Source: Flavobacteriales bacterium
Lineage (GTDB): Bacteria > Bacteroidota > Bacteroidia > Flavobacteriales_D > Sanyastnellaceae
NCBI GenBank assembly: GCA_947457325.1
Contig: CANGVU010000016.1
Location: 1 to 11,080 of the forward strand
Direction: 5' to 3'
DNA: 11,080 nt
The notes beneath the pieces are model-generated. The model was not told the DNA's origin and made no database searches. It saw nothing but the letters and a program-made list of their open reading frames with translations. The position numbers and the translations under genes were made by a program. Shown in pieces: positions 1-5,771 of the stretch. Positions within the stretch are counted from its first letter, which is position 1, and each line of letters starts with the position of its first letter.

Positions 1-254
1 AAAGTAGCCGTGTGCAACAATTCAATCAAAGAGGCGGCAACAAAGGTTTTCTCCGTTGGTTTTTGAAACAACTTTGCGCTGAGGAAAACGAGCATGGGGC
101 GCATTTGTTTTCCTTTTCTTTTGATGATGTAGTGTGAAATTTTGTCCAATAGACCATTCTCACTTTTTAAGCTATTGGCAAAAAAAGGCTCAAAATCGCG
201 CATTTCTTGTGCGATAGGAGCTTGTATGTGTTGCAGTGCAATAGCTGAATTCAT
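1..254 (-). CDS. Polyprenyl diphosphate synthase, N-terminal part (cut by window edge)
   Basis: This is the first 84 codons of a trans-isoprenyl diphosphate synthase; the rest lies left of the window. The family condenses isopentenyl diphosphate units onto an allylic diphosphate, and long-chain members make the quinone side chain. The visible part carries GKQMRP (residues 48-53), matching the conserved GK-x-x-RP substrate-binding region, and then AASLIELLHTAT (about 73-84). In this family that segment directly precedes the first aspartate-rich DDxxD motif, so the catalytic part is just out of view. The ATG at 254 is the natural start: a TACATTTG box lies 7 bases upstream, and the dprA stop is 23 bases upstream. 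The quinone chain length made (octaprenyl or other) cannot be read from this fragment, so no gene symbol is given. The family call is firm and the subtype is inferred. Confidence 0.88.
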   Translation of the reverse strand, partial: MNSAIALQHIQAPIAQEMRDFEPFFANSLKSENGLLDKISHYIIKRKGKQMRPMLVFLSAKLFQKPTEKTFVAASLIELLHTAT

Positions 255-261
255 GCGGCAA

Positions 262-269
262 CAAATGTA
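262..269 (-). promoter_or_regulatory. Probable -7 box (TACATTTG) of the polyprenyl synthase gene
   Basis: On the minus strand this is an exact match to the Bacteroidota -7 consensus TAnnTTTG. It ends 7 bases before the ATG at 254, in the gap after dprA. No TTTG was found at the usual -33 spacing, so only half of the promoter is supported. Confidence 0.45.
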
Positions 270-277
270 GTAATATC

Positions 278-1372
278 TTATCTTGACGTTGCTACGCGAG
301 AACCAGGAAGTTTGTGAATTATTCCACACATTTCCAATTCAAAAATAGCTGATGCAAAATGGGAGGCGGATAGTTGTGTTTTTATCTGAAGTTCATCCAA
401 GTGTAACTCGCGAAAGGCCCGCAGGGTTTGAAAAGTTAATTGCGCATTTTCACTCAACGGATCTGTTTCAAATGGAAGCTCTGGTTGCTCTTTGATGCCA
501 AGATCCTTAAGCAGTTGTGGAATTTCTGTGATGGCGGCGGCAATGTTTTGGTAGATCAATTGATTACACCCTTGGCTTTTCACATCGTGTATTCTTCCGG
601 GAAGGGCAAAAATATCTCGGTTGTATTGTTGTGCAAATTGGGCGGTGATAAGACTTCCACCACTTTTTTCCGATTCAATAACCAATGTAGCATCACATAA
701 ACCGGCAATGATTCTGTTGCGCATGGGGAATCTTTCTTTGTCTGCAAAAATGCCCGGACAATATTCAGTGATGAGTCCTCCGTTGTTTTTGATTTGTTGC
801 GCCAGTGGACGATGGCTTGCGGGGTATATGGTGTGAAGACCATGTGCAAGGCAGGCAATGTTGGCCACGCCCAATGCGTTGCATTGCTGGTGCGCGGCTT
901 GATCTATTCCATAAGCCAAACCGGATACGATGGTTACTGGATGCTTGGCAATGGCTGAGATGAATTGATTCACAAAGTCAATTCCATAAGGTGTGGTGGT
1001 TCGCGATCCCACAATGGCAACCATGAAGGGAGTTGTTTTTAATGCATTTTGTCCTTGGGTGTATAATACAACGGGCGCGTCGTCGCAGTTTTTTAATCGA
1101 TGGGGATAATGGCTGTCTTGGATAAAAGTGATTTCAATCTTTAGTTTAAGACAGTCATTGACCACTTTTTCTGCATTCTGAATAAAGGCTGCGCTGTGCA
1201 GGTATTGGTACCATTCCTTGCTGAAAAACCCCAAAGCTTGAAAGTCCTTGAATGGAGCACGGAAGATGTCCATGGGGTCTTTGAACAGATGCAGAACCTC
1301 TCTGGTCCTTTTTGGACCAAGCCCAGGAATCAAGGATAACCCAACTTGTTGTATTAAAAATTGATCATTCAT
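278..1372 (-). CDS. dprA: DNA processing protein DprA (SMF family)
   Basis: DprA binds incoming single-stranded DNA in the cytoplasm and loads RecA during natural transformation; it is also widespread in bacteria not known to be competent. The 364-residue protein shows the full layout. A helix-hairpin-helix-like N-terminus (SLIPGLGPKRTREVL, about 13-27) is followed by the Rossmann-like core, with VGSR (121-124), SGLAYGID (150-157), FPMRNRIIAGL (215-225), KSGGSLITAQFA (236-247), ALPG (256-259) and GCNQLI (268-273). A C-terminal winged-helix-like segment follows (about 305-364). These are the conserved DNA-binding-pocket motifs, and length and order are normal. The ATG at 1372 gives the expected N-terminus. 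The gene lies 67 bases downstream of hemD and 23 bases upstream of the polyprenyl synthase gene. A 16-base dyad sits 4 bases before its start, so it may have its own control. No competence gene other than yraN, often linked to dprA elsewhere, is in the window. Confidence 0.96.
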   Translation of the reverse strand: MNDQFLIQQVGLSLIPGLGPKRTREVLHLFKDPMDIFRAPFKDFQALGFFSKEWYQYLHSAAFIQNAEKVVNDCLKLKIEITFIQDSHYPHRLKNCDDAPVVLYTQGQNALKTTPFMVAIVGSRTTTPYGIDFVNQFISAIAKHPVTIVSGLAYGIDQAAHQQCNALGVANIACLAHGLHTIYPASHRPLAQQIKNNGGLITEYCPGIFADKERFPMRNRIIAGLCDATLVIESEKSGGSLITAQFAQQYNRDIFALPGRIHDVKSQGCNQLIYQNIAAAITEIPQLLKDLGIKEQPELPFETDPLSENAQLTFQTLRAFRELHLDELQIKTQLSASHFASAIFELEMCGIIHKLPGSRVATSR

Positions 1373-1376
1373 TCGA

Positions 1377-1392
1377 ACAGCAAAGTTGCTGT
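1377..1392. promoter_or_regulatory. Inverted repeat just upstream of dprA (possible operator)
   Basis: ACAGCAAAGTTGCTGT has perfect 7-base arms around a 2-base centre. It ends 4 bases before the dprA start codon. It contains CAACTTTG on the minus strand (1388-1381), one base off the TAnnTTTG -7 consensus, so a protein bound here could overlap a promoter. A 7-base dyad can arise by chance; the function is a guess. Confidence 0.25.
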
Positions 1393-1420
1393 AGAAAACA
1401 ACCTAATGAGCGACATAAAT

Positions 1421-1437
1421 TATAGGAAAAACCTATA
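1421..1437 (-). terminator. Weak hairpin after hemD
   Basis: TATAGG, a 5-base loop and CCTATA form a 6-base AU-rich stem 3 bases past the hemD stop. On the minus strand it is followed by AATTTAT rather than a clear run of T. It could lower read-through into dprA, but it is weak as an intrinsic terminator. Confidence 0.25.
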
Positions 1438-1439
1438 CT

Positions 1440-2186
1440 TTATTTGTTCTCGATGATGTATTGCTCAATGGCGGCGCTCATGCTGGGCGACTTGGGGTTG
1501 GGTGCCATGATGTCAATGCGCAATTTGTTGTCAGCAGCAGCGTCGGCTGTTGTTTTTCCAAAAACGGCAATGCGTGTGGTGTTCTGTTTGAACTTTGGAA
1601 AATTTTTGTACAATGACTCAATGTCTGATGGAGAGAAAAACACGAGCATGTCGTACTTCACGTCCGCTAAGTCAGACAAATCACTGCAGACTGTTTTGAA
1701 CATATTGGCCTTGGAATGGGATATGCCATTCTTTTCCAACTCTGCAGGGATGGTTTGGTTGAGTAGGTCAGAGCAAGGCAACAACAATTTTTCTCCTTTT
1801 TGTTTGAGGATGACCTCAATCAATGAAGAAAAGGTTCCACTTCCATAAAATATTTTCCGTTTTCGGAACAAGATGTATTTCTGCAAATAGAAAGCGATGG
1901 CTTCAGAGGTGCAGAAATATTTCATTTCATTGGGAATGGTGAGGCGCATTTCTTTGGCCATTCGGAAGTAATGATCAACGGCATTTCTGCTGGTGAAAAT
2001 GACACCGGGGTGGTCCAAGATATCAATGCGTTGTTGTCTGAAATCAATGGCTGGAATCCCCTCTACATGGATAAAAGTACGGTAATCAATCTTGATTTTG
2101 TACTTCTTAGCAATGTCAAAATACGGGTTCTTTTCATTCCCCGGATCTTGAATGGTAATCAGGATGGATTTTACTTTTTCTGCCAT
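1440..2186 (-). CDS. hemD: Uroporphyrinogen-III synthase
   Basis: HemD closes and inverts ring D of hydroxymethylbilane to make uroporphyrinogen III, the common precursor of heme, siroheme and corrinoids. The family is poorly conserved and has no catalytic signature, so the call rests on overall pattern. The 248-residue length is normal. The N-terminus is KSILITIQDPGN. The first domain contains FTSRNAVDHYF (about 84-94), the usual 'TS.nAv' segment. A second domain contains LLLPCSDLLNQTIPAEL, followed by the typical DMLVFFSPSDIESL, where the family has 'FtSpsav..l'. The sequence resembles the HemD form common in Bacteroidota, which is often found beside a DUF4271 gene as here. The ATG at 2186 lies 23 bases after the DUF4271 stop, suggesting cotranscription. 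No other tetrapyrrole gene is in the window. Confidence 0.88.
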   Translation of the reverse strand: MAEKVKSILITIQDPGNEKNPYFDIAKKYKIKIDYRTFIHVEGIPAIDFRQQRIDILDHPGVIFTSRNAVDHYFRMAKEMRLTIPNEMKYFCTSEAIAFYLQKYILFRKRKIFYGSGTFSSLIEVILKQKGEKLLLPCSDLLNQTIPAELEKNGISHSKANMFKTVCSDLSDLADVKYDMLVFFSPSDIESLYKNFPKFKQNTTRIAVFGKTTADAAADNKLRIDIMAPNPKSPSMSAAIEQYIIENK

Positions 2187-2209
2187 TTTAATCTTCCAAT
2201 GAATACATC

Positions 2210-2893
2210 CTAAGGATTGGACAACAACTGTATCAACTTCACTCCAATCAGCACAGGCAATATTTCAAGAGTGCAAATGTAAAAAAAGATGTAGAATAAC
2301 GGAACGTTATTCGTGAAAGCCACCCAAGCACCCTTTAAAATGCGCCAAGAAATTAATAATCCAATAACAATGGCTGTTCCCCCGATGTAAATGTAGGCGT
2401 GCTTTATGCTGCTAAGCGCGGCCAAAATAATCAACGGATAAAGCAAGATGGCCAAAAGCCTGTTGGTAGCAAAGGTTCGGTATTGGTATTCCGTTAATGT
2501 AAAATCACCTTCACTAAACCACTTGACCAGCTGAAAAGAAATCCATTTTAAGCCATAAATCAAAAGAACACTCAACGCGCTGACCAATGATACCCACCAA
2601 GGCAGAACTGTTGAATAAATAAAAGCTTGGTAGAACAAAACCCACAACAAGCCCATTAATACGGCATGCTGAAAGGTCAGAAATAGATAGGGTCTTGGGA
2701 TATTGGTTTCTTCCCTCATGAACTGGCGCATGGCAATGTCACTCCGAAAAGCTTTTAAAACATTTTTCATTTTGGTGGGATACACCACATTGAAATAAGC
2801 CATCAAAGAGAGCAATACCAACAGCACAACGACCATCCAATCTTCAAAGAAGTGAATGGGCGGTCGCAGAATTGGTGTTGCCAATGCAAACAT
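2210..2893 (-). CDS. DUF4271 family integral membrane protein
   Basis: This is a 227-residue inner-membrane protein of a family, DUF4271, that I know mainly from Bacteroidota and whose function is not established. Six hydrophobic stretches are visible at about residues 18-38, 70-94, 98-118, 143-162, 166-186 and 198-223. The last contains FYICTLEILPVLIGVK, the best conserved part of the family as I remember it, with a charged residue inside the membrane span. There is no cleavable signal peptide. A polar, basic loop lies at about 40-68. The start ATG at 2893 is 2 bases after the rluB-like stop, so translation is probably coupled. hemD follows after 23 bases. Recurrent linkage to hemD in this phylum suggests a link to heme or envelope physiology, but that is inference only. 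Confidence 0.85.
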   Translation of the reverse strand: MFALATPILRPPIHFFEDWMVVVLLVLLSLMAYFNVVYPTKMKNVLKAFRSDIAMRQFMREETNIPRPYLFLTFQHAVLMGLLWVLFYQAFIYSTVLPWWVSLVSALSVLLIYGLKWISFQLVKWFSEGDFTLTEYQYRTFATNRLLAILLYPLIILAALSSIKHAYIYIGGTAIVIGLLISWRILKGAWVAFTNNVPLFYIFFYICTLEILPVLIGVKLIQLLSNP

Positions 2894-2895
2894 GT

Positions 2896-4125
2896 TTATC
2901 GAATCATTTTCAAGAATCCCACTTCAGAGGGAGTCAGGTGTCTGTGTCGACCTCTGGTCAAATCTTTTTTGGTTAAACCGGCATACATAACGCGGTCCAG
3001 TTTCTTAACGCGGAATCCCAATTTTTCAAACATGCGCTGAACAACACGGTTTTTGGCGCTGTTGATGCGAATACCTACTTGTTTTCTGTCCGTGTCAGCA
3101 TCCACAAACGCTACTTGCTCTGCTTTTACAAAACCATCTTCCAATGAAACACCATCAAGCAATTGAGCCAAATCTTTTTGAGAAATTTTTTCCGTTAACT
3201 CAACATGGTACAATTTGGCGTAATCATTTTTGGGAGCGGTTAATCTTTTGGCCATCTCGCCATCGTTGGTAAATAGCAACAATCCTGTTGTGTCTTTGTC
3301 CAGATTTCCAACCGGATAAATGCGTTCGGCACAAGCTGATCTCACCAAGTCCATAACTGTTTCTCTTCCTTTGGGATCATCCATGGTACAGATAAATCCT
3401 TTTGGCTTATTCAACAACACATAGCGATATTGCTCTGCACGGATAACGCGGTCATCGTATTTGACTACATCTTTTTGTGGATCAATTTTCAATCCCAGTT
3501 CAGTAACTACTTTGCCATTGACGGTAATTAAACCAAGACCAATCAACTCATCCGCATCACGTCTTGAGGCAATGCCAGCCATGGATAGGTATTTGTTTAA
3601 TCTAATCTGCCCATCGCGTTCAGCTCTTGAAATAAAAGCTTTTTTGGGAGTGAAGTCGGTATCCAAATCTTTGCTGCTTTTTCTAAAGCGGGGCTTTTGC
3701 TCTACTTCTTCTTGCTTGTCAAAACGCTTTCTGCGCGTTGGTCCATTGGTTTCAAATTTTTTGAATGGACGATCCGATCCCGAACGTTCGCCGCGAGGTG
3801 TGAACGCCGCACCACCTCTTTTTGGACGGTCAGATTTTGGACGATCACCAACAGGGCGATCTCCCGCTTCCCGCCTGCGCGGCGCATCGCCATCTCGGGT
3901 GGGTCGGCCTGCAGCTGCGGTTTTTTTGAAGCCGCCGCCTTTGATGGGGCGTTCCCCTGCAGGACGCTTTCTATCACGTGGACCGTCAGCAGATTTTCTG
4001 TTGTCTTTTTTTACAAAGTCTTTTTCAGGCTTATCTGAGCTAAACTTGGGTTTATTGTCTCCGCGACCTCGGCGTCCTTTTGGGGCCGAACCTCCGCTGG
4101 ATGTTCTAGATGTAATTCTTGCCAT
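2896..4125 (-). CDS. RsuA/RluB-family pseudouridine synthase with long basic N-terminal tail
   Basis: The enzyme isomerises a specific uridine to pseudouridine in ribosomal RNA; the RluB/RluE/RluF/RsuA family acts on 23S or 16S rRNA. Of 409 residues, about 1-165 are a low-complexity tail rich in Lys, Arg, Gly, Pro, Asp and Ser with repeated DRP/GDRP-like pieces. An S4 RNA-binding domain follows (IRLNKYLSMAGIASRRDADELI, about 174-230). The catalytic domain (about 234-385) has LLNKPKGF (237-244), PVGNLDKDTTGLLLFTNDG (271-289; catalytic Asp276) and VQRMFEKLG (362-370). The usual GRLD is GNLD here. I place the start at the ATG at 4125. An in-frame TTG at 4143 lies inside an exact -7 promoter box (4141-4148), so it should not be transcribed from that promoter. 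The gene follows yraN by 29 bases and precedes DUF4271 by 2. RluB-like specificity is likely but not proven. Confidence 0.9.
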   Translation of the reverse strand: MARITSRTSSGGSAPKGRRGRGDNKPKFSSDKPEKDFVKKDNRKSADGPRDRKRPAGERPIKGGGFKKTAAAGRPTRDGDAPRRREAGDRPVGDRPKSDRPKRGGAAFTPRGERSGSDRPFKKFETNGPTRRKRFDKQEEVEQKPRFRKSSKDLDTDFTPKKAFISRAERDGQIRLNKYLSMAGIASRRDADELIGLGLITVNGKVVTELGLKIDPQKDVVKYDDRVIRAEQYRYVLLNKPKGFICTMDDPKGRETVMDLVRSACAERIYPVGNLDKDTTGLLLFTNDGEMAKRLTAPKNDYAKLYHVELTEKISQKDLAQLLDGVSLEDGFVKAEQVAFVDADTDRKQVGIRINSAKNRVVQRMFEKLGFRVKKLDRVMYAGLTKKDLTRGRHRHLTPSEVGFLKMIR

Positions 4126-4140
4126 GAAAAATGATTTTGG

Positions 4141-4148
4141 CAAAATTA
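4141..4148 (-). promoter_or_regulatory. Probable -7 box (TAATTTTG) of the rluB-like gene
   Basis: An exact minus-strand match to TAnnTTTG ends 15 bases before the ATG at 4125 and lies between the yraN stop and that start. No -33 TTTG is at the right spacing. If used, it gives rluB and the genes behind it a start point separate from yraN, and it argues against the upstream TTG start. Confidence 0.45.
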
Positions 4149-4154
4149 GGCAAT

Positions 4155-4535
4155 CTAGAGCGAGCGAGCGGAAATCAATAGCGGATAAAAGTAAGATTCA
4201 ATGTGAGAGATGCGCATTTTGGGTCCGCTACCAAAGATGGTGATGAGGTCAAACCGAGGCTCTTTGACAATTTTATACCGTTGGATATACGCATGCGCAC
4301 TCTTCATGATGCGGGTTTTTTGTTGCCCTTGAACAATGCGATCTGCAGGAATATCAAACCCATTGCGCGTTTTGACCTCAAAGAAAACAATGTCGTTTTC
4401 TCTTTCCGCAATGATGTCAATTTCAAATTTTCCCAATCGCCAATTTTGCTCCCGGATGCGGTAGCCATTTTCTCTGAGGAATTCTACAGCCTGATATTCG
4501 CCGTTTTTTCCGATTTCTACAGTATTCAGTTCCAT
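4155..4535 (-). CDS. yraN: YraN/UPF0102 family protein (endonuclease-like fold)
   Basis: This 126-residue protein belongs to the YraN/UPF0102 family, which has the restriction-endonuclease/RecB-nuclease-like fold; its cellular role is poorly defined. Visible family motifs are IGKNGEYQAVEFL (8-20), GYRIREQNWR (24-33), FEIDIIA (37-43), VFFEVKTR (50-57) and RFDLITI near the C-terminus, followed by the 'I.HIE..F' ending. The residues matching the nuclease D-(E/Q)xK site are Asp40, Glu53 and Lys55, with Glu13 upstream, so the putative metal site is intact. The ATG at 4535 gives the family's normal length. An in-frame GTG at 4568 would add 11 residues, but it lies upstream of the -7 box at 4553-4560 and is rejected. 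The gene heads the six-gene minus-strand run and diverges from the outer-membrane protein gene. In other bacteria yraN often lies near dprA, which is in the same run here. Confidence 0.92.
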   Translation of the reverse strand: MELNTVEIGKNGEYQAVEFLRENGYRIREQNWRLGKFEIDIIAERENDIVFFEVKTRNGFDIPADRIVQGQQKTRIMKSAHAYIQRYKIVKEPRFDLITIFGSGPKMRISHIESYFYPLLISARSL

Positions 4536-4552
4536 GGTTGTTTTAATTTGCA

Positions 4553-4560
4553 CAAAACTA
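4553..4560 (-). promoter_or_regulatory. Probable -7 box (TAGTTTTG) of yraN and the minus-strand run
   Basis: An exact TAnnTTTG match on the minus strand ends 17 bases before the yraN ATG at 4535, in the 35-base gap between divergent genes. No TTTG lies at -33 spacing. On the plus strand, TTG (4538-4540) and TATTTTTC (4559-4566) are a poor partial promoter for the opposite gene. Confidence 0.4.
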
Positions 4561-4570
4561 TTTTTCACCC

Positions 4571-5494
4571 ATGCAAAAGCTTATTCCATATTTGTTGTTT
4601 TTTATGCCCATTTATGCATTGGCTCAATCGCCTGAAAAGTCTGTGAAGAAAGGGAAGGAGTCCTATATTTTTTGGGGATACCATAGGAATTTTTACGCAC
4701 CTTCAGATATTCACTTTCAAAGCAGCCGCTATAATTTTACCATGTATGATGTTAAAGCCAATGATATGCCGGCTAGATCGGAACAGTATTTTAGGCTACA
4801 CGATTTTTCTGTTCCGCAGTTCAATTTTAGAATGGGACAGGAGTTAAAGAACAATTGGTTTTTGTCTCTGGGATATGACCACCACAAGTACCGTTTCACT
4901 GGAACACAGAACGTCACCATTACAGGGAACATTGATCCAACCGCAGCGAGCTATTATCGATTAACGGATGCCAATGAAATAGCACAGTATACGGGAAGCT
5001 TCAATGGGGATTCATTGTTGTACAAGCGACAATTCATGGATTTTCACCACAGCAATGGCATGAATTACATTCGTGTTCAGTTGGAGAAGAGGGGAACAAT
5101 TTTTCAATTTCCCAAGCTCAAATCACGGATTGATTTGTACGGTGGAGTAGGCGCTGGTGCTGTTATCTGTTGGACGGATTTTACTTTTTTGCGCCAGCGC
5201 TATTTGAACAACCTGCATTTCAGTGGCATTGGTATCAGTGCTGTTTATGGGGTGCGATGGGTGTTCAATGATCGTTTTTTTATTCAGCATGGTTTTCAAA
5301 ACGGCATCAACTTTTTGTTTGATATCCAATTGGAGAAGAACGAAGAATCCGGCAAAGCGCCCGATGACCTGAATGCCAAGGCATCCCAAAACATCCACTA
5401 CTTTGAACGCGGCGTTCAAGTGGGGTATGTTTTTTATATGGGGAAAAATAAACCGAGTAAAAAATTTGTTGGAGTAGGAACTCCAGCGTTTTAA
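4571..5494 (+). CDS. Exported protein, probable outer-membrane beta-barrel, unknown function
   Basis: A 307-residue protein with a clear Sec signal peptide: residues 1-18 have a hydrophobic core (LIPYLLFFMPIYALA) and a likely cut after ALA, before Gln19. There is no lipobox cysteine. The mature part has many alternating polar/aromatic stretches of strand length, such as FNFRMGQEL, WFLSLGYDHHKY, NYIRVQLEKRG, DLYGGVGAGAVICW, FSGIGISAVYGVRWVFN, RFFIQHGFQNGINFLF and GVQVGYVFYMG. This is the pattern of small outer-membrane beta-barrels of Bacteroidota. An ESYIFWGYHRNFYAPSDIHF segment follows the signal, and I believe it recurs in hypothetical proteins of the phylum. No enzyme motif, TonB plug or OmpA peptidoglycan domain is seen, and the substrate is unknown. 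The ATG at 4571 gives the signal peptide directly. The DUF1653 gene follows after 5 bases and is probably cotranscribed. Confidence 0.8.
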   Translation: MQKLIPYLLFFMPIYALAQSPEKSVKKGKESYIFWGYHRNFYAPSDIHFQSSRYNFTMYDVKANDMPARSEQYFRLHDFSVPQFNFRMGQELKNNWFLSLGYDHHKYRFTGTQNVTITGNIDPTAASYYRLTDANEIAQYTGSFNGDSLLYKRQFMDFHHSNGMNYIRVQLEKRGTIFQFPKLKSRIDLYGGVGAGAVICWTDFTFLRQRYLNNLHFSGIGISAVYGVRWVFNDRFFIQHGFQNGINFLFDIQLEKNEESGKAPDDLNAKASQNIHYFERGVQVGYVFYMGKNKPSKKFVGVGTPAF

Positions 5495-5499
5495 AATAA

Positions 5500-5724
5500 A
5501 TGAACTACCCCATCCAATACCCTATGCCTGGTGAGCGCTGGAAGCACTACAAAGGCGGCGTCTATGAAGTCATCACCTTGGCCAATCACAGTGAGACCAA
5601 AGAACCCTTGGTCATTTACAAGAGTATTCCTTTTGGCAGCGTATACGCTAGACCATTGTCCATGTGGCACGAGCCCTGCACGTTGAACGATGTTACTGTT
5701 AATCGCTTTTCATTGATGCCATAA
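5500..5724 (+). CDS. DUF1653 domain protein
   Basis: A 74-residue cytoplasmic protein that is almost entirely one DUF1653 domain. The conserved features are the [11 protein letters not shown] start (about residues 14-24), the [14 protein letters not shown] core (about 29-42) and the RPLSMWHEP piece (about 52-60), ending in RFSLMP. The family is small and widespread, its function is unknown, and it has no known catalytic residues. Length is normal. The gene starts 5 bases after the outer-membrane protein gene and is followed directly by a hairpin terminator, so it is likely the second gene of a two-gene transcript. No functional link between the two products can be read from sequence. Confidence 0.87.
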   Translation: MNYPIQYPMPGERWKHYKGGVYEVITLANHSETKEPLVIYKSIPFGSVYARPLSMWHEPCTLNDVTVNRFSLMP

Positions 5725-5726
5725 AA

Positions 5727-5748
5727 AAAGAAGGCCGGAGCCTTCTTT
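5727..5748. terminator. Bidirectional intrinsic terminator between DUF1653 gene and lpdA
   Basis: AAAGAAGGC (5727-5735), loop CGGA and GCCTTCTTT (5740-5748) form a perfect 9-base stem. On the plus strand it is followed by AATTTT. On the minus strand the stem runs into a seven-base T tract, so it should stop both convergent transcripts, more strongly that of lpdA. Confidence 0.85.
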
Positions 5749-5771
5749 AATTTTACAGTTCTTATTTCCGA

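Noticed and set aside
4126..4143. TTG start at 4143 for the rluB-like protein (6 extra residues)
   Set aside because: The codon lies inside an exact -7 promoter box and a good ATG follows at 4125.
3461..4243. Long plus-strand open frame of 260 codons opposite the rluB-like gene
   Set aside because: It lies antisense to the low-complexity Lys/Arg/Gly-rich tail, where biased codons remove stops on the other strand. It is Ser/Pro/Arg-rich, has no recognisable domain and has no promoter.
4536..4568. GTG start at 4568 for YraN (11 extra residues)
   Set aside because: It is upstream of the -7 box at 4553-4560, and the extra residues do not belong to the family, which starts near the ATG at 4535.
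5471..5484. Small hairpin GGAGT-AGGA-ACTCC at the end of the outer-membrane protein gene
   Set aside because: Five pairs inside coding sequence, no T tract, and the next gene starts 16 bases later; probably chance.
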